64,000 bases of DNA from Citricoccus alkalitolerans (GCF_039528175.1 NZ_BAAALH010000001.1:124001-188000); one strand, 5' to 3'. Shown: positions 28,013 to 36,963, numbered from the stretch's first letter. The notes: generated by a model from the sequence alone, not told the origin. Numbers and translations: made by a program.

Positions 28013-28148
28013 ATCACTCCATGGTATCCCGGAGCGTCACCGTCCACCGCAGTTCATTCCCCGGACCGACCGGTCCCCGAATATGCCGTCCCGAACCCCC
28101 GCAGACACCAGCGGGCGGCCTCCGGGATGGGAAAGCAGCCGAGGCCAC

Positions 28149-29240
28149 GTGAGCAGTACGAACCCGACCAACCTGGACGACCTGGAGCACCGGGACGGCA
28201 TCGCCGCGCCGGAATTCGGAGTGTCCGTGGGGCAGACGTCGTACGGCTCAGTCGAACCGGAAGAGCACCATGCCGCCCCCGAGGCCGGGGGAGTGCCGGC
28301 GTCCCGGGGACTGCGGCTGATGGCCGTCCACGCCCACCCGGACGACGAGTCCTCGAAAGGCGCCGCCATGATGGCCGCCTACGAGGCCGCTGGGGCCGAG
28401 GTCATGGTCGTGACCTGTACCGGGGGTGAGCGGGGGGACCTGCTCAATCCGGGCTACGGGGACACCGTGCGCCTGGACCGGGACATCACCGGCGTGCGCC
28501 GGACCGAGATGCAGGAGGCCGGGGCCGCTCTCGGCATCGAGCATCGCTGGCTCGGCTTCATGGACTCCGGGCTGCCCGAGGGGGACCCGATGCCTCCTCT
28601 GCCCTTCGGCAGCTTCGGCACACTCCCCCTGGAACAGGCGGCGGCCCCCTTGGTCAGGGTCATCCGTGAGTTCCGCCCGCACGTGCTGATCAGCTATGAC
28701 GAGATCGGTGGCTACCCACACCCGGACCACATCAAGTCCCACGAGGTCACGGTGGAGGCCTATCGGGCCGCCGGGGACCCGGAGCGGTATGCCGGCACGG
28801 GCGAGGCCTGGACCCCGTCCAAGCTCTACTACGACCGAGCCTTCAATCCGGACAAATACCGGGCCCTGCACGAGGCCTACCTGGAGGCAGGCGAGGAGTC
28901 TCCGTACACCGAGCGGCTGGAGTGGTTCCGCAAGCTCTTGGAAGAGCAGGAGCGGGCCGAGGCCCAGGCAGCCGAGCTGGACGTGCCATCCGCCACAGCC
29001 CCGGCCCGATTCCGGCTGACGCGCCATCAGGTCACCACCCAGATCCACGTGGCGGACTACTTCGAGCAGCGGGACAACGCCCTGCGTGCCCACCGCACCC
29101 AGATCGATCCGGAGGGTCAGTTCTTCGTCACGCCGAACGCCCTGCTGCGGCGGACCTGGCCGTGGGAGGACTACGTGCTGATCGATTCGCGCGTGGAGAC
29201 CACGCTGCCGGAGACGGACCTGTTCACCGGACTGCGCTGA
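28149..29240 (+). CDS. mca: Mycothiol S-conjugate amidase
   Basis: Zinc amidase that splits mycothiol S-conjugates so toxins leave as mercapturic acids. The catalytic part starts at LRLMAVHAHPDDESSKGAA, with zinc ligands in AHPDDE and in YPHPDHIKSHE. CTGGERGDLLNPG and RRTEMQEAGAALGI follow the MshB/Mca family. Mca proteins are usually near 290 residues; here about 55 extra, unconserved residues precede the core. GTG 28149 is a compromise: ATG 28083 would extend it further, and ATG 28320 would cut conserved residues. The enzyme implies mycothiol as the cell thiol, an actinobacterial marker. Confidence 0.88.
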   Translation: MSSTNPTNLDDLEHRDGIAAPEFGVSVGQTSYGSVEPEEHHAAPEAGGVPASRGLRLMAVHAHPDDESSKGAAMMAAYEAAGAEVMVVTCTGGERGDLLNPGYGDTVRLDRDITGVRRTEMQEAGAALGIEHRWLGFMDSGLPEGDPMPPLPFGSFGTLPLEQAAAPLVRVIREFRPHVLISYDEIGGYPHPDHIKSHEVTVEAYRAAGDPERYAGTGEAWTPSKLYYDRAFNPDKYRALHEAYLEAGEESPYTERLEWFRKLLEEQERAEAQAAELDVPSATAPARFRLTRHQVTTQIHVADYFEQRDNALRAHRTQIDPEGQFFVTPNALLRRTWPWEDYVLIDSRVETTLPETDLFTGLR

Positions 29241-29280
29241 CCCGACGCCGGCCGCGGGCCGGTCCGTTGTGTGGGGACGG

Positions 29281-29286
29281 TAGACT
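29281..29286 (+). promoter_or_regulatory. -10 element TAGACT after mca, leaderless
   Basis: TAGACT is 8 bases before GTG 29295 and 2 bases before GTG 29289. The former spacing fits the leaderless pattern. Confidence 0.5.
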
Positions 29287-29294
29287 GGGTGACC

Positions 29295-29735
29295 GTGATC
29301 GCCTTACTCCCCCGTGCCGTATCCCCTTCTGCCACCCCCGCGTCCAGCAGTGGTGGCGAGGCCTCGGAACAGCCGCTGCCCGGGGTGCAGGAGCCGACGC
29401 TTCGACCCGGACTCGACCAGACCGAGGTCACGCCCGGCATTGAGGGATTCCTGTTCACGGCGCTGATGGTGGCCATGGCCATCGTGGTCATCCGCCTGAT
29501 GGTCCGGTCGGTCCGGCGGGTGCAGTACCGCTCCTCGCAGGCCGAGGACATGCTCGTCGAGCGCTACCAGGGGCACCTGCCGGAAGATGTGCGCCACCCC
29601 CACGACGAGGTGGACCCGGACTCGCGAGCCGCCTCCGATGTCGATCTCCAGCGAGCCCGGCTCCAGAAGAAGTACCCGGGCTACCTCGACAGCCCCGTCC
29701 CGGAGCCGAAGGCCCCCGACTCCGGCCGCGACTGA
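29295..29735 (+). CDS. Small membrane protein downstream of mca, unknown function
   Basis: About 146 residues: a Pro/Ser-rich stretch, one membrane helix (GFLFTALMVAMAIVVIRLMV), then a basic patch (RSVRRVQYRSS) and an acidic tail. Mycobacteria also have a small conserved gene right after mca (Rv1083), so this may be its counterpart. That is inferred from position and size only. GTG 29295 is chosen from the leaderless -10; GTG 29289 is possible. A bidirectional terminator follows. Confidence 0.7.
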   Translation: MIALLPRAVSPSATPASSSGGEASEQPLPGVQEPTLRPGLDQTEVTPGIEGFLFTALMVAMAIVVIRLMVRSVRRVQYRSSQAEDMLVERYQGHLPEDVRHPHDEVDPDSRAASDVDLQRARLQKKYPGYLDSPVPEPKAPDSGRD

Positions 29736-29782
29736 TCACCCGCTGCCCACCGCGGAGCCGCACCACTCAGCGCTGGGTCAGA

Positions 29783-29824
29783 AGAGGCCCGTTCTTACGC
29801 GGAAACACGCGGGAACGGGCCTCT
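29783..29824. terminator. Bidirectional terminator
   Basis: Perfect 12-base arms (29783-29794 and 29813-29824) with an inner CGCG/CGCG pairing, between two converging genes. Confidence 0.85.
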
Positions 29825-29845
29825 CTGACGTCGGATCGCCGGGGG

Positions 29846-32800
29846 TCAGCCGGTCTGCATGTTGTCGAAGAAGTGCAGCACCTTGGCTACCTCCGCACGA
29901 GTGATCCGGTCCTGGGGGCGGTAGTCGCCGTCCCGGTAGCCGTTCACGATCCCCTGGGACGAGGCCCAGGCGATGGCCTCATAGTGGGAGCCAGTTCCGT
30001 TCACGTCCGGGAAGGGTGAGACGGAGGGTGCCTCGAAGTCCTCGCCGGAGGCCCGGTAGAGGAAGGTGACGAACTCGGCGCGGGTGACGTCCTGACCGGA
30101 GCGGAACGTGCCGTCGGCGTAGCCGGTGGTCACCCCCGCCGTGTCAGCCCAGGCGATCGCCTCGAAGAATGACGAGTCCTCGTTCACGTCGGAGAGGTCC
30201 TCCTGCGTGCCGGCGTCCTCTGGCTTGAGGTACCGGTAGAGGAAGGCCACCGATTCGCCGCGGGTGATCTTGTCGTACTTGCGGAAGGTGCCGTCCGTGT
30301 GGCCGGTGGTGATGCCCTCCAGTTGCAGCCAGCGCACCGGTGTGTAGTACACGGTGCCGGGGACGTTGTCCGAGAAGTCCTCAGGCACCTCAGGCTGCTG
30401 TGGGTCAGTCGGGTCAGTCGGGTCGGTCGGGTCGGTCGGGTCGGTCGGAGTGGGCTCCGGCTCCGTCGGCACCTCGCCGGCCTCGCGGTAGGTAACCCAC
30501 AGCTCCGGGGCCATATCCTCCTCACCATCATGCGACTCGGCAGACCGCTGTCCCTCTCCGGTCAGCACCAGGGACAGCGCGTTGCCCTCGGTCCAGCCTT
30601 CGCGGTCCACCACTTCCTGCAGCACCGGCGTGAGGTCGGCGGTGCGCTGGGCGGTGCCGGACTCGTGCTCGATGTCCCACGCAGGGATGTCGGACCACTC
30701 GGCGGTGGCCTCGGTCAGGGAGCGTGAGGTCAGGTCGTGTGCCTCATCGGAGAAGGCGGCCGAGTCGTCAGCGGCCTCGGCGGCGATCGAGACGTTGAAC
30801 GGGTCGACGTTCTTGTCCGTCTCGTCGGTGGTGAACTGTACCCGGGCGGAGACGATCTCTGACCCCGCAGGGATCTGAAGGCCGGCGTAGCGCAACCCGA
30901 CGGCCTGCTTCTGGTCGGCCGTCTCGTCCACGATCTCCAGATCGGAGGAGCCGTGGTCCATCTTCCCGGCGTCATCACCGCCCACGTACTGTTCGACGTC
31001 GTCTCGGTTCTCGGTGATCTCGCCCTTGACCTCGGTCATCCCGTCCTCCAGGACGTAGGTGACCATCAGTTTCGGCGCCTCCTCGCTGCCGCCGCCCTCG
31101 TAGGCCTCGGCGGTGCGCGTGCCTGTTCCGGAGAGCTTGAAATTCAGTGCGCCGCCCCGGGCCCAGTCCTGACGGTCGACGACGGCCTGGACCAGGGTGG
31201 TCAGGTCAGGGGTGCGCTGGGCCTCGCCCTGCTCGCCGTTCACCGTCCAGACGGGGGCGTCCTTCCACGCGACGGTCTCCTCGAGGTAAGAGCGTGAGGA
31301 CACGGCGAAGTCGTCATCCGTGTACTTCGCGGCGGATGCGCTGTCCTCGACGTGAATCTGTACGTCGAAGGGGTCGCCGGTCTTGTCATGCTCGTCCGTG
31401 GTGAACTGCAGGTGGGCGCCGGTCACGGTGGCGCCGGCCGGGATGCCGACCTGGTCGAACCGGAGTCCGGCGAACTGGTCGTCCGGATCCTGCTCACCCG
31501 GGGATTCCTGGACGATCTCGATATCCGAGGAGGAGATGTCCATGGCGCCGTCGCCGACGCTCTCCTCGACATCGTCGTTCGGGGAGAGGGTGCGCGCCTC
31601 GACGGTGACCTCGCCGGTCTCCTCGTCGACCACGTTCTCGATCGGGGTGTCGACGACTCCGGGCCCCTCGAACTCGGTCTGGCCGATGCCCTCGGGCGGG
31701 TCCACCGGGTTCGGCTCGCCCTGCCGGGTCATGGAGACCTGGTCCAGGATCGTGCCGTCGACCTGGTGCTCGGTGATGCTCAAGGTCTCCCCGTCCACCT
31801 CGAGGTGGGCGTAGGCCGGCGTGCGCAGTTGGGACTGGACGGCGTTGAAGGGGAATTCGATCCCGTCCTGGATGCCGTAGTACTTGGAGCCGGTGGAGGA
31901 ATGCATGGTCATGTACAGCACCTCGCCCTCGTACTTGGCGAGCTCGGAGGGTGCCTCCGGGTTGGCCTCGGTGACGGGGTTGTTGACCGGGTGGCCGTTG
32001 TAGATCAGGTTCGAGCGGTTATACACGTGGTCGTGACCGGAGAACACCACATCGAAGTCGAGCTCGGTCATCAGTGAGGGCATCCACTCGCGGCGTTCCT
32101 CGACGTCTCCGTCGGTGGCGTGGGAGGCAGTGGAGTACAGGGAATGATGCCAGGTGGCAATCTTCCACTGCGCGTCCCGGCCATGCTCGGCCACCACGTC
32201 ACGGACGTACTCCTCGTGGTCGGCGGCGACCCGGTGGTTGGAGTTCAGGGAGACGAACAGGGTGTCGTTCTGGATGTACCAGTAGTTGCCCATCTCGTTG
32301 TTCCACCCGGGGTTGGCGGTCCGGTTGGGCATGTTGAAGTGCTCGGAGTAGGAGTGCTGCTCGTCGTCCCGGCTGCCGTCATCATGGTTGCCGATGTTGG
32401 TGGCCAGGGCGTGCTCGCGTACACCGTCCGGGGCCAGGTAGTCGGAGTACTCGCCGCGATCGTCGTGGATGTTCACCTGATCGCCCACCGACAGCAGGAA
32501 GTCCGGGTTCTGCACGCCCTCCAGGGCGGTGTCCAAAGTGCTCTGCCAAGCGGCGCCATCAGTGGGGATGCCCCCGCCTGAGCCGATCTGGGTGTCGCCG
32601 AAGACGAGGACGTCGAGACGCTCATCGGATTGCGTGGTGAACTCGTAGGAGTCGGACCACCCCTCGGCCTCGGAGCCCGCCTGCCAGACATAGGTGGTTC
32701 CCGGCTTGAGCCCGGTCACCCCAGCGTGGTGCCACGTCAGCTCCGGGAAGTCGTTCGACGTCCCGGCGTCCGTGATGTCCAGCAACTGGACGGTGTCCTC

Positions 32801-33025
32801 CGCGTCCTTCTCCGTCAGCCGTACCTGCTGATCGGCCGAATCCGAGGAGGAGTACCAGACGAAGTTGCGGTCTGCCTCCGTGGAGCCGATGTTCATGACC
32901 ATGTTCGAATAAGAGACGGACGTCGGTTCTGCGGTCGGGGCGGCCATGGCCGGCAGGGTGCCGAAGGCCAAGGACAGTCCGATGGCGCTGGCGGCCACGG
33001 GGGCGAGCAGGCGGCGTTGATGCAT
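29846..33025 (-). CDS. Secreted purple-acid-phosphatase-like metallophosphoesterase with SLH domains
   Basis: A 1059-residue exported, cell-wall-attached phosphoesterase. Order: signal peptide (cut near AMA-AP, residue about 29), fibronectin-like PAP N-domain (about 35-130), calcineurin-type metallophosphoesterase (about 135-400: LVFGDTQIG, LSVGDQVN, GNHDDG, WHHSLY, VFSGHDHVYNR), two tandem beta domains of about 190 residues each that resemble each other (DISSSDIEIV and DHGSSDLEIV openings; QRTPDLT and QRTADLT late), a DPT repeat linker, and three S-layer homology repeats to the end. The domains resemble DNRLRE-type wall domains. AAGGAAC precedes ATG 33025. A PHO-box-like repeat lies upstream (33162-33183), consistent with phosphate control. 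Substrate unknown. Confidence 0.88.
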   Translation of the reverse strand: MHQRRLLAPVAASAIGLSLAFGTLPAMAAPTAEPTSVSYSNMVMNIGSTEADRNFVWYSSSDSADQQVRLTEKDAEDTVQLLDITDAGTSNDFPELTWHHAGVTGLKPGTTYVWQAGSEAEGWSDSYEFTTQSDERLDVLVFGDTQIGSGGGIPTDGAAWQSTLDTALEGVQNPDFLLSVGDQVNIHDDRGEYSDYLAPDGVREHALATNIGNHDDGSRDDEQHSYSEHFNMPNRTANPGWNNEMGNYWYIQNDTLFVSLNSNHRVAADHEEYVRDVVAEHGRDAQWKIATWHHSLYSTASHATDGDVEERREWMPSLMTELDFDVVFSGHDHVYNRSNLIYNGHPVNNPVTEANPEAPSELAKYEGEVLYMTMHSSTGSKYYGIQDGIEFPFNAVQSQLRTPAYAHLEVDGETLSITEHQVDGTILDQVSMTRQGEPNPVDPPEGIGQTEFEGPGVVDTPIENVVDEETGEVTVEARTLSPNDDVEESVGDGAMDISSSDIEIVQESPGEQDPDDQFAGLRFDQVGIPAGATVTGAHLQFTTDEHDKTGDPFDVQIHVEDSASAAKYTDDDFAVSSRSYLEETVAWKDAPVWTVNGEQGEAQRTPDLTTLVQAVVDRQDWARGGALNFKLSGTGTRTAEAYEGGGSEEAPKLMVTYVLEDGMTEVKGEITENRDDVEQYVGGDDAGKMDHGSSDLEIVDETADQKQAVGLRYAGLQIPAGSEIVSARVQFTTDETDKNVDPFNVSIAAEAADDSAAFSDEAHDLTSRSLTEATAEWSDIPAWDIEHESGTAQRTADLTPVLQEVVDREGWTEGNALSLVLTGEGQRSAESHDGEEDMAPELWVTYREAGEVPTEPEPTPTDPTDPTDPTDPTDPQQPEVPEDFSDNVPGTVYYTPVRWLQLEGITTGHTDGTFRKYDKITRGESVAFLYRYLKPEDAGTQEDLSDVNEDSSFFEAIAWADTAGVTTGYADGTFRSGQDVTRAEFVTFLYRASGEDFEAPSVSPFPDVNGTGSHYEAIAWASSQGIVNGYRDGDYRPQDRITRAEVAKVLHFFDNMQTG
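30402..30446 (-). repeat. Five 9-bp tandem repeats in the phosphoesterase linker
   Basis: Five consecutive 9-base units (gggtcagtc or gggtcggtc on the plus strand) encode the Asp-Pro-Thr linker between the beta domains and the SLH repeats. Unit number could vary between strains without shifting the frame. Confidence 0.9.
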
Positions 33026-33103
33026 GTGAGATGTTCCTTCACTCAGTTGACCCCGCCGACCGCCTTCAGGGCAGGGACAGGCAGGGTCGGTGGGGGTGGC
33101 TGA

Positions 33104-33125
33104 ATCTGATGCCTCAGCATCAGAT
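33104..33125. promoter_or_regulatory. Perfect inverted repeat upstream of the phosphoesterase gene
   Basis: ATCTGATGC, 4-base loop, GCATCAGAT, 79 bases upstream of ATG 33025. It may be an operator of the phosphoesterase gene or a terminator for the upstream co-oriented gene. No U-tract follows. Confidence 0.45.
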
Positions 33126-33161
33126 CCGACTACATCAACTCGATCGAGCCGCAGGTCAGAC

Positions 33162-33183
33162 CTCGAGTGAATCCCCGGTGAAC
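33162..33183 (-). promoter_or_regulatory. PHO-box-like direct repeat
   Basis: On the minus strand GTTCACCGGGG and ATTCACTCGAG stand back to back, repeating TTCAC every 11 bases. This resembles the GTTCACC direct-repeat units bound by actinobacterial PhoP, and lies 137-158 bases upstream of a phosphatase gene. Confidence 0.4.
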
Positions 33184-33223
33184 GTTCAGCTTCTTGTCAG
33201 TCACGCACCAGGCAGCCCGATGC

Positions 33224-33889
33224 TCACGCCCGCGCCCCCAGGCAGGCCTCGGCCAGCAGGCCGCGCAACTGTGAGGCGGAATGGCTGCCGTTGAAGACCT
33301 CCGTGCCCGGCTGAAGGAGACGCCCGGCGGCGAGCGGGCCGGCGTCGACGGGGTCGAAGCCGATCCGGTCGACGAACGAGGCCACCAGGGCTCGTGATCG
33401 CTCATGGTCGCTGGCGACGGCAAGGGCACGGCGGTCCGCAGCGCCGGGGACTCGGTGATCGGCCTCCAGATCGTGATAGCCGATGTGGTTCAGCGACTTG
33501 ACCAGGAGGGTGCCGTGCAGATGGTCCTGGATGACCTCACTGGTGGAGCGGGCGTCCCGCTCGAAATCCGGCTGCTCGCCGTCCGTGGGGGCCCAGTAAT
33601 TCATGACGTCGACGACGGTCCGGCCGGCGAAGTGCGCCGGGTTCAGATCCCGGTATCTCCGCAACGGGATCGCGATGACGGTCAGATCGGTGTCCGCCAG
33701 CCCTGCCGCGTCGACAGCGACGGCCCCCGGTGTGACGATCTCGGCCAGCAGCGCGATCTCCCCGGCGGGTTTGGCGGTGGCGATGCGGACCTCGTAGCCC
33801 GATTCGACCGCTCGGCGGGCCACTGCTGCCCCAACTCGGCCTGCGCCGAGGATGCCGATGCTGCCGGGAGTGACTGCCGTGGTCGTCAT
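33224..33889 (-). CDS. NAD(P)-binding F420 reductase-like protein
   Basis: A 221-residue Rossmann-fold protein of the NADPH-dependent F420 reductase / NAD-binding-2 family. The dinucleotide motif GILGAGRVGAAVARRAVESG is near the N-terminus, followed by VIAIPLRRYRDL, VVDVMNYWAP and a helical C-terminal half with VKSLNHIGYHDLE. ATG 33889 is preceded by GAAGGA at good spacing; the longer start at 33928 lacks a signal. Whether it uses F420 cannot be told. It is co-oriented with the phosphoesterase gene but separated by about 200 bases with regulatory-looking repeats, so it is probably a separate unit. Confidence 0.78.
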   Translation of the reverse strand: MTTTAVTPGSIGILGAGRVGAAVARRAVESGYEVRIATAKPAGEIALLAEIVTPGAVAVDAAGLADTDLTVIAIPLRRYRDLNPAHFAGRTVVDVMNYWAPTDGEQPDFERDARSTSEVIQDHLHGTLLVKSLNHIGYHDLEADHRVPGAADRRALAVASDHERSRALVASFVDRIGFDPVDAGPLAAGRLLQPGTEVFNGSHSASQLRGLLAEACLGARA

Positions 33890-34040
33890 GGATTCCTTCG
33901 CCGTGGTGGGTTGACTGCGGTGACTCACGCCACGCCAGAACGCAGCACGCGAGACCGACGGTCCTCGAGTCGATTCTCGAGTCAGATCTCACTGAGGGAA
34001 ACACAGGCGGGCGGCGTAGGTATTCCTGCCGTGGCTGAGG

Positions 34041-34847
34041 TCACCCCCGCAGCCGGTCGGCGTCCTCCTCGTCCGTGAACTGGCCGTCGACGTTGTCCGC
34101 GCCCCTCGTTCGGGCCCGGTGTAGTTCCAGGCGCCGCTGCAGGATGGTCCGCCACCGCTCCGGCACATCGGGGGAAGCCAGGATGCGCTCAATGGCCGGA
34201 ATATCGCCCTTGTCCACGTTCATCACGCGCGACAGCTCGGCCAGGTCCACCGCGCCCGGATGACGCTCGATCAGCCTCATCGCCTGCCCGGCCTGGAGCG
34301 TCCCCGGTGTCAGCACCCGGAGGTACCAGCCGGTGCGGCCGGTGGACTGGACGCGGCGGGCCAGGTCGGGGACGCCCCATCGGGAGGACAGCTTCCAGCA
34401 GGGGCGCCGCGACTGCGTCACCTGCAGCCTGACTCCCGCCACGTCCCAGATGTCCCCCAGGCAGACCTCGGACTCCGTCAGACCCTCCACGGTGAGGTTC
34501 TCGAAGAGGGCGCCCTCAGGCAGGTCGAGCCCCTCGGCCCGCCATGCGGCGTAGTGGGCTCGTCCATAGCACAGCAGGGCCTTCTCGGGGCCGCCGTGGT
34601 GGACCACATCACCCTGTTCGTCACCCGCCAGGCCGGTGGGCCCCAGGTCTACGGGCCCCTCCACCGATTCCTTGAAGGAGCCCGTGCGAACCTCCTCATC
34701 CCGCCACTGCACTGTGCGGACACGTCCCACGCGCACGGCGATGATCGTTCCGCTGGAAGCAGGGGATCCCGTGCCGGTGGGGGTGGTGGAGAGAGTGGGG
34801 GTGCCGCCCGGGCTGGATGGCCGGGGTGATGGGGGCTCGGTGGGCAT
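34041..34847 (-). CDS. MOSC and 3-alpha domain protein (YiiM-like)
   Basis: Predicted molybdenum-cofactor-binding protein, like E. coli YiiM, which reduces N-hydroxylated bases such as 6-hydroxylaminopurine. The 268 residues have a Pro/Thr-rich start, a MOSC domain (about 35-190) with GLAGDEQGDVVHHGGPEKAL and FENLTVEGL, the Cys of RPCWKLS that would bind the cofactor sulfur, and a C-terminal helical 3-alpha domain. ATG 34847 is chosen. The frame stays open upstream through the hemolysin III gene in another frame, but that part has no protein character. Confidence 0.82.
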   Translation of the reverse strand: MPTEPPSPRPSSPGGTPTLSTTPTGTGSPASSGTIIAVRVGRVRTVQWRDEEVRTGSFKESVEGPVDLGPTGLAGDEQGDVVHHGGPEKALLCYGRAHYAAWRAEGLDLPEGALFENLTVEGLTESEVCLGDIWDVAGVRLQVTQSRRPCWKLSSRWGVPDLARRVQSTGRTGWYLRVLTPGTLQAGQAMRLIERHPGAVDLAELSRVMNVDKGDIPAIERILASPDVPERWRTILQRRLELHRARTRGADNVDGQFTDEEDADRLRG

Positions 34848-34951
34848 GTCCCCATCCAACCACCACCGCCCCTCTCGTGGTGGAACAGACCGATGGCTGG
34901 TGACCGATGGATGCGGCTGCCCGCGCGTGAACCTGTGTGGGGGTGAAGACG

Positions 34952-35698
34952 TCAGGTCCGCAGGACCGCCAGCACGATCGCGATGTAGTGGCAGACGAAG
35001 CCGCCGATGGTGAACGCGTGGAAGAGTTCGTGGAAGCCGAACCACTCGCGGTGGAAGTTGGGCTTCTTCAGCGCATAGAACACGGCGCCGATGATGTAGC
35101 ACGCGCCGCCCACGCAGACCAGGACAGCCGCTGCCGGGCTCACGGCGAAGAAGTCGCCGATGTACAGCAGGGCCGCCAGCCCCAGCAGGATGTAGACGGG
35201 GGTGTACAGCCAGCGCGGAGCCGAGGTCCAGAAGACACGGAAGGCGACGCCGGCCAGCGCGCCGATCCAGACGCCGGCCAGCAGGAGCGTGGCCTTGTCC
35301 TCCGGCAACAGGGCCAGGGCCAAGGGCGTGTAGGTGCCGGCGATGACCAGCATGATGTTCGTGTGGTCGATGCGCTTCAGTACGAGGGCGACGTGCGGTG
35401 ACCACTGCACGAGGTGGTAGACGGCCGAGACGGAGAACAGCAGCAGACCGGTCAGGGCGTAGATCGCGCTGGCCCACTTCAAGCTTGCCGTGGGGGCGAG
35501 AATCACCAGGACGACCCCGGCGACCAGCGTGAGAGGCGCCATGACGGCGTGACTCATGCCTCGGAGCCGGGGTTTGAACTCGGGATGCCCGGGATCCCGG
35601 ATCCGATCGAGCCTCCACGTCCGTGGGGGTCTGGCGTGATGCTGGGGCGCGGCGGCCGCGCGGCCTGCGGACGGATTGTCCGAGGGGGAGTGAACCAT
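34952..35698 (-). CDS. Hemolysin III family (PAQR-like) membrane protein
   Basis: Seven-helix membrane protein of the HlyIII/YqfA family, linked in bacteria to membrane energy and lipid homeostasis. The family's metal-site residues are seen in SAVYHLVQW, KRIDHTNIMLVIAGTYTPL and the C-terminal HELFHAFTIGGFVCHY. It has 248 residues, with about 45 extra at the N-terminus. ATG 35698 follows a leaderless -10 (TAGTCT). In mycobacteria too an HlyIII gene is divergent from a Z-isoprenyl synthase gene. Confidence 0.9.
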   Translation of the reverse strand: MVHSPSDNPSAGRAAAAPQHHARPPRTWRLDRIRDPGHPEFKPRLRGMSHAVMAPLTLVAGVVLVILAPTASLKWASAIYALTGLLLFSVSAVYHLVQWSPHVALVLKRIDHTNIMLVIAGTYTPLALALLPEDKATLLLAGVWIGALAGVAFRVFWTSAPRWLYTPVYILLGLAALLYIGDFFAVSPAAAVLVCVGGACYIIGAVFYALKKPNFHREWFGFHELFHAFTIGGFVCHYIAIVLAVLRT

Positions 35699-35704
35699 GG
35701 CTTC

Positions 35705-35710
35705 AGACTA
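35705..35710 (-). promoter_or_regulatory. -10 element TAGTCT of the hemolysin III gene, leaderless
   Basis: On the minus strand TAGTCT lies 6 bases before ATG 35698. Confidence 0.6.
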
Positions 35711-35799
35711 CTCCCGGAAACAGTGGATTACCCGTGGGTAGGTTTGCTCGGCTCGCCGGGCGGAAGCGCCGCTGGTGCGCCTCAGGCCTGGCAGTTCGC

Positions 35800-35805
35800 T
35801 ACCGT
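35800..35805 (+). promoter_or_regulatory. Possible -10 TACCGT upstream of the isoprenyl transferase gene
   Basis: TACCGT in the divergent gap would give a leader of about 80 bases ending AGGGGA before ATG 35890. Confidence 0.35.
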
Positions 35806-35889
35806 AGGAACGGACGAATCACCCACACCACGACGTTTCAGGTGCTGCTCGGCTCTGCGGCACGTCCATCGGCCAGACAGGGGACGCCC

Positions 35890-36663
35890 ATGAACCTCCC
35901 GAACGTCCTCTACAGCTTCTACGAGCGCCGCCTGGCCTCCAGCCTCGACCGAGAGAAGCTGCCCCAGCACATCGGGGTGGTGCTGGACGGCAACCGCCGC
36001 TGGGCCAAGGCCTCCGGGGCGACGACGGCGGACGGGCACCAGGCCGGCGCGGAGAAGATCCATGAATTCCTCGGCTGGTGCGACGAGTTCGGCATCAAGG
36101 TCGTCACCCTCTACATGCTGTCCACGGACAACATGGGCCGTCCCCCGGAAGAGCTGTCCCAGCTGGTGGGGATCATCGGCAACACCCTGAAGCGGCTCGG
36201 GGACGGGCTGGCCAACGGGCACCGGGTCCGGGTCCAGGCCGTCGGCGCCCCGGATCTGCTGCCGGCCGGGCTGGCCGAGACACTGGCCGATCTCCAGGCG
36301 CAGACCGCCGATGCCGAGGGCGTCCACGTGAACGTGGCCGTGGGCTATGGAGGGCGCCGGGAGATCGTGGACGCCGTCAAGGAACTCCTGCTGGAGGCGG
36401 ACGCCGCGGGCCGTTCCGCTGCTGCCGTTGCGGGTGAGCTCAGTGACGAGCAGATCTCCGGCCGCCTCTACACCCGCGGCCAACCGGACCCCGACCTGGT
36501 GATCCGCACCTCCGGAGAGCAGCGGTTGTCCGGTTTCCTGATGTGGCAGTCCGCGTACTCCGAGTTCTACTTCTGCGAGGCCCTCTGGCCGGACTTCCGC
36601 CGCGTGGACTTCGTCCGGGCCCTGCGGGACTTCGCCTCCCGCCAACGGCGCTTCGGCTCCTGA
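35890..36663 (+). CDS. Z-isoprenyl diphosphate synthase (UppS family)
   Basis: Cytoplasmic cis-prenyltransferase adding isopentenyl units to an allylic diphosphate, on the route to polyprenyl phosphate carriers. The 257 residues show HIGVVLDGNRRWAK with the catalytic Asp, GHQAGAEKIHEFLGWC, YMLSTDNMGRPPEEL, and the end-of-fold motifs PDLVIRTSGEQRLSGFLMWQ and YSEFYFCEALWPDF. Its neighbour is hemolysin III, as for Rv1086, a short-chain Z-farnesyl synthase, so this may be the short-chain enzyme rather than UppS proper. ATG 35890 is the first start compatible with the conserved N-terminus. Confidence 0.9.
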   Translation: MNLPNVLYSFYERRLASSLDREKLPQHIGVVLDGNRRWAKASGATTADGHQAGAEKIHEFLGWCDEFGIKVVTLYMLSTDNMGRPPEELSQLVGIIGNTLKRLGDGLANGHRVRVQAVGAPDLLPAGLAETLADLQAQTADAEGVHVNVAVGYGGRREIVDAVKELLLEADAAGRSAAAVAGELSDEQISGRLYTRGQPDPDLVIRTSGEQRLSGFLMWQSAYSEFYFCEALWPDFRRVDFVRALRDFASRQRRFGS

Positions 36664-36963
36664 CACGCGACGCCGAGGGGGGTGCCGTCTCCGTGGTCCC
36701 TTCAGGTTCACCGAAACTTCACCGCGTCACACGGGCCGCTTGCACGGAAACCACGGCACCTCGTCCTACGGTGGTGGTATCAGTCACCGGCGGGAGCGAA
36801 CGGGCCACCTGGTTCCGCATCCGCATCCCGTGGATTGATCGGAAAGGCCAGGCCGTATGCCGTCACTCCAGACAGCACGCAGCGGGGGCCGTTCCGGCCC
36901 CGGGCCGGACCGTCCCATCCCACCCTCGATCATCGGGGCGTGCGCCCCGGTCTGGAGTCCACC
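36664..36963. other. Intergenic region upstream of the phoH gene
   Basis: 300 bases. The phoH frame is open through most of it, but its composition there is not protein-like and no ribosome binding site supports an earlier start. TTGCAC (36740) and TACGGT (36767) are promoter-like but 21 bases apart. Nothing else was recognised. Confidence 0.4.

Noticed and set aside
29846..33025. Plus-strand frames opposite the phosphoesterase
   Set aside because: Val/Leu/Gly-rich shadows of its Glu/Asp/Thr-rich coding strand.
34848..35618. N-terminal extension of the MOSC frame
   Set aside because: The extra 257 codons lie in the hemolysin III gene in another frame and read as Arg/His/Gly-rich noise.
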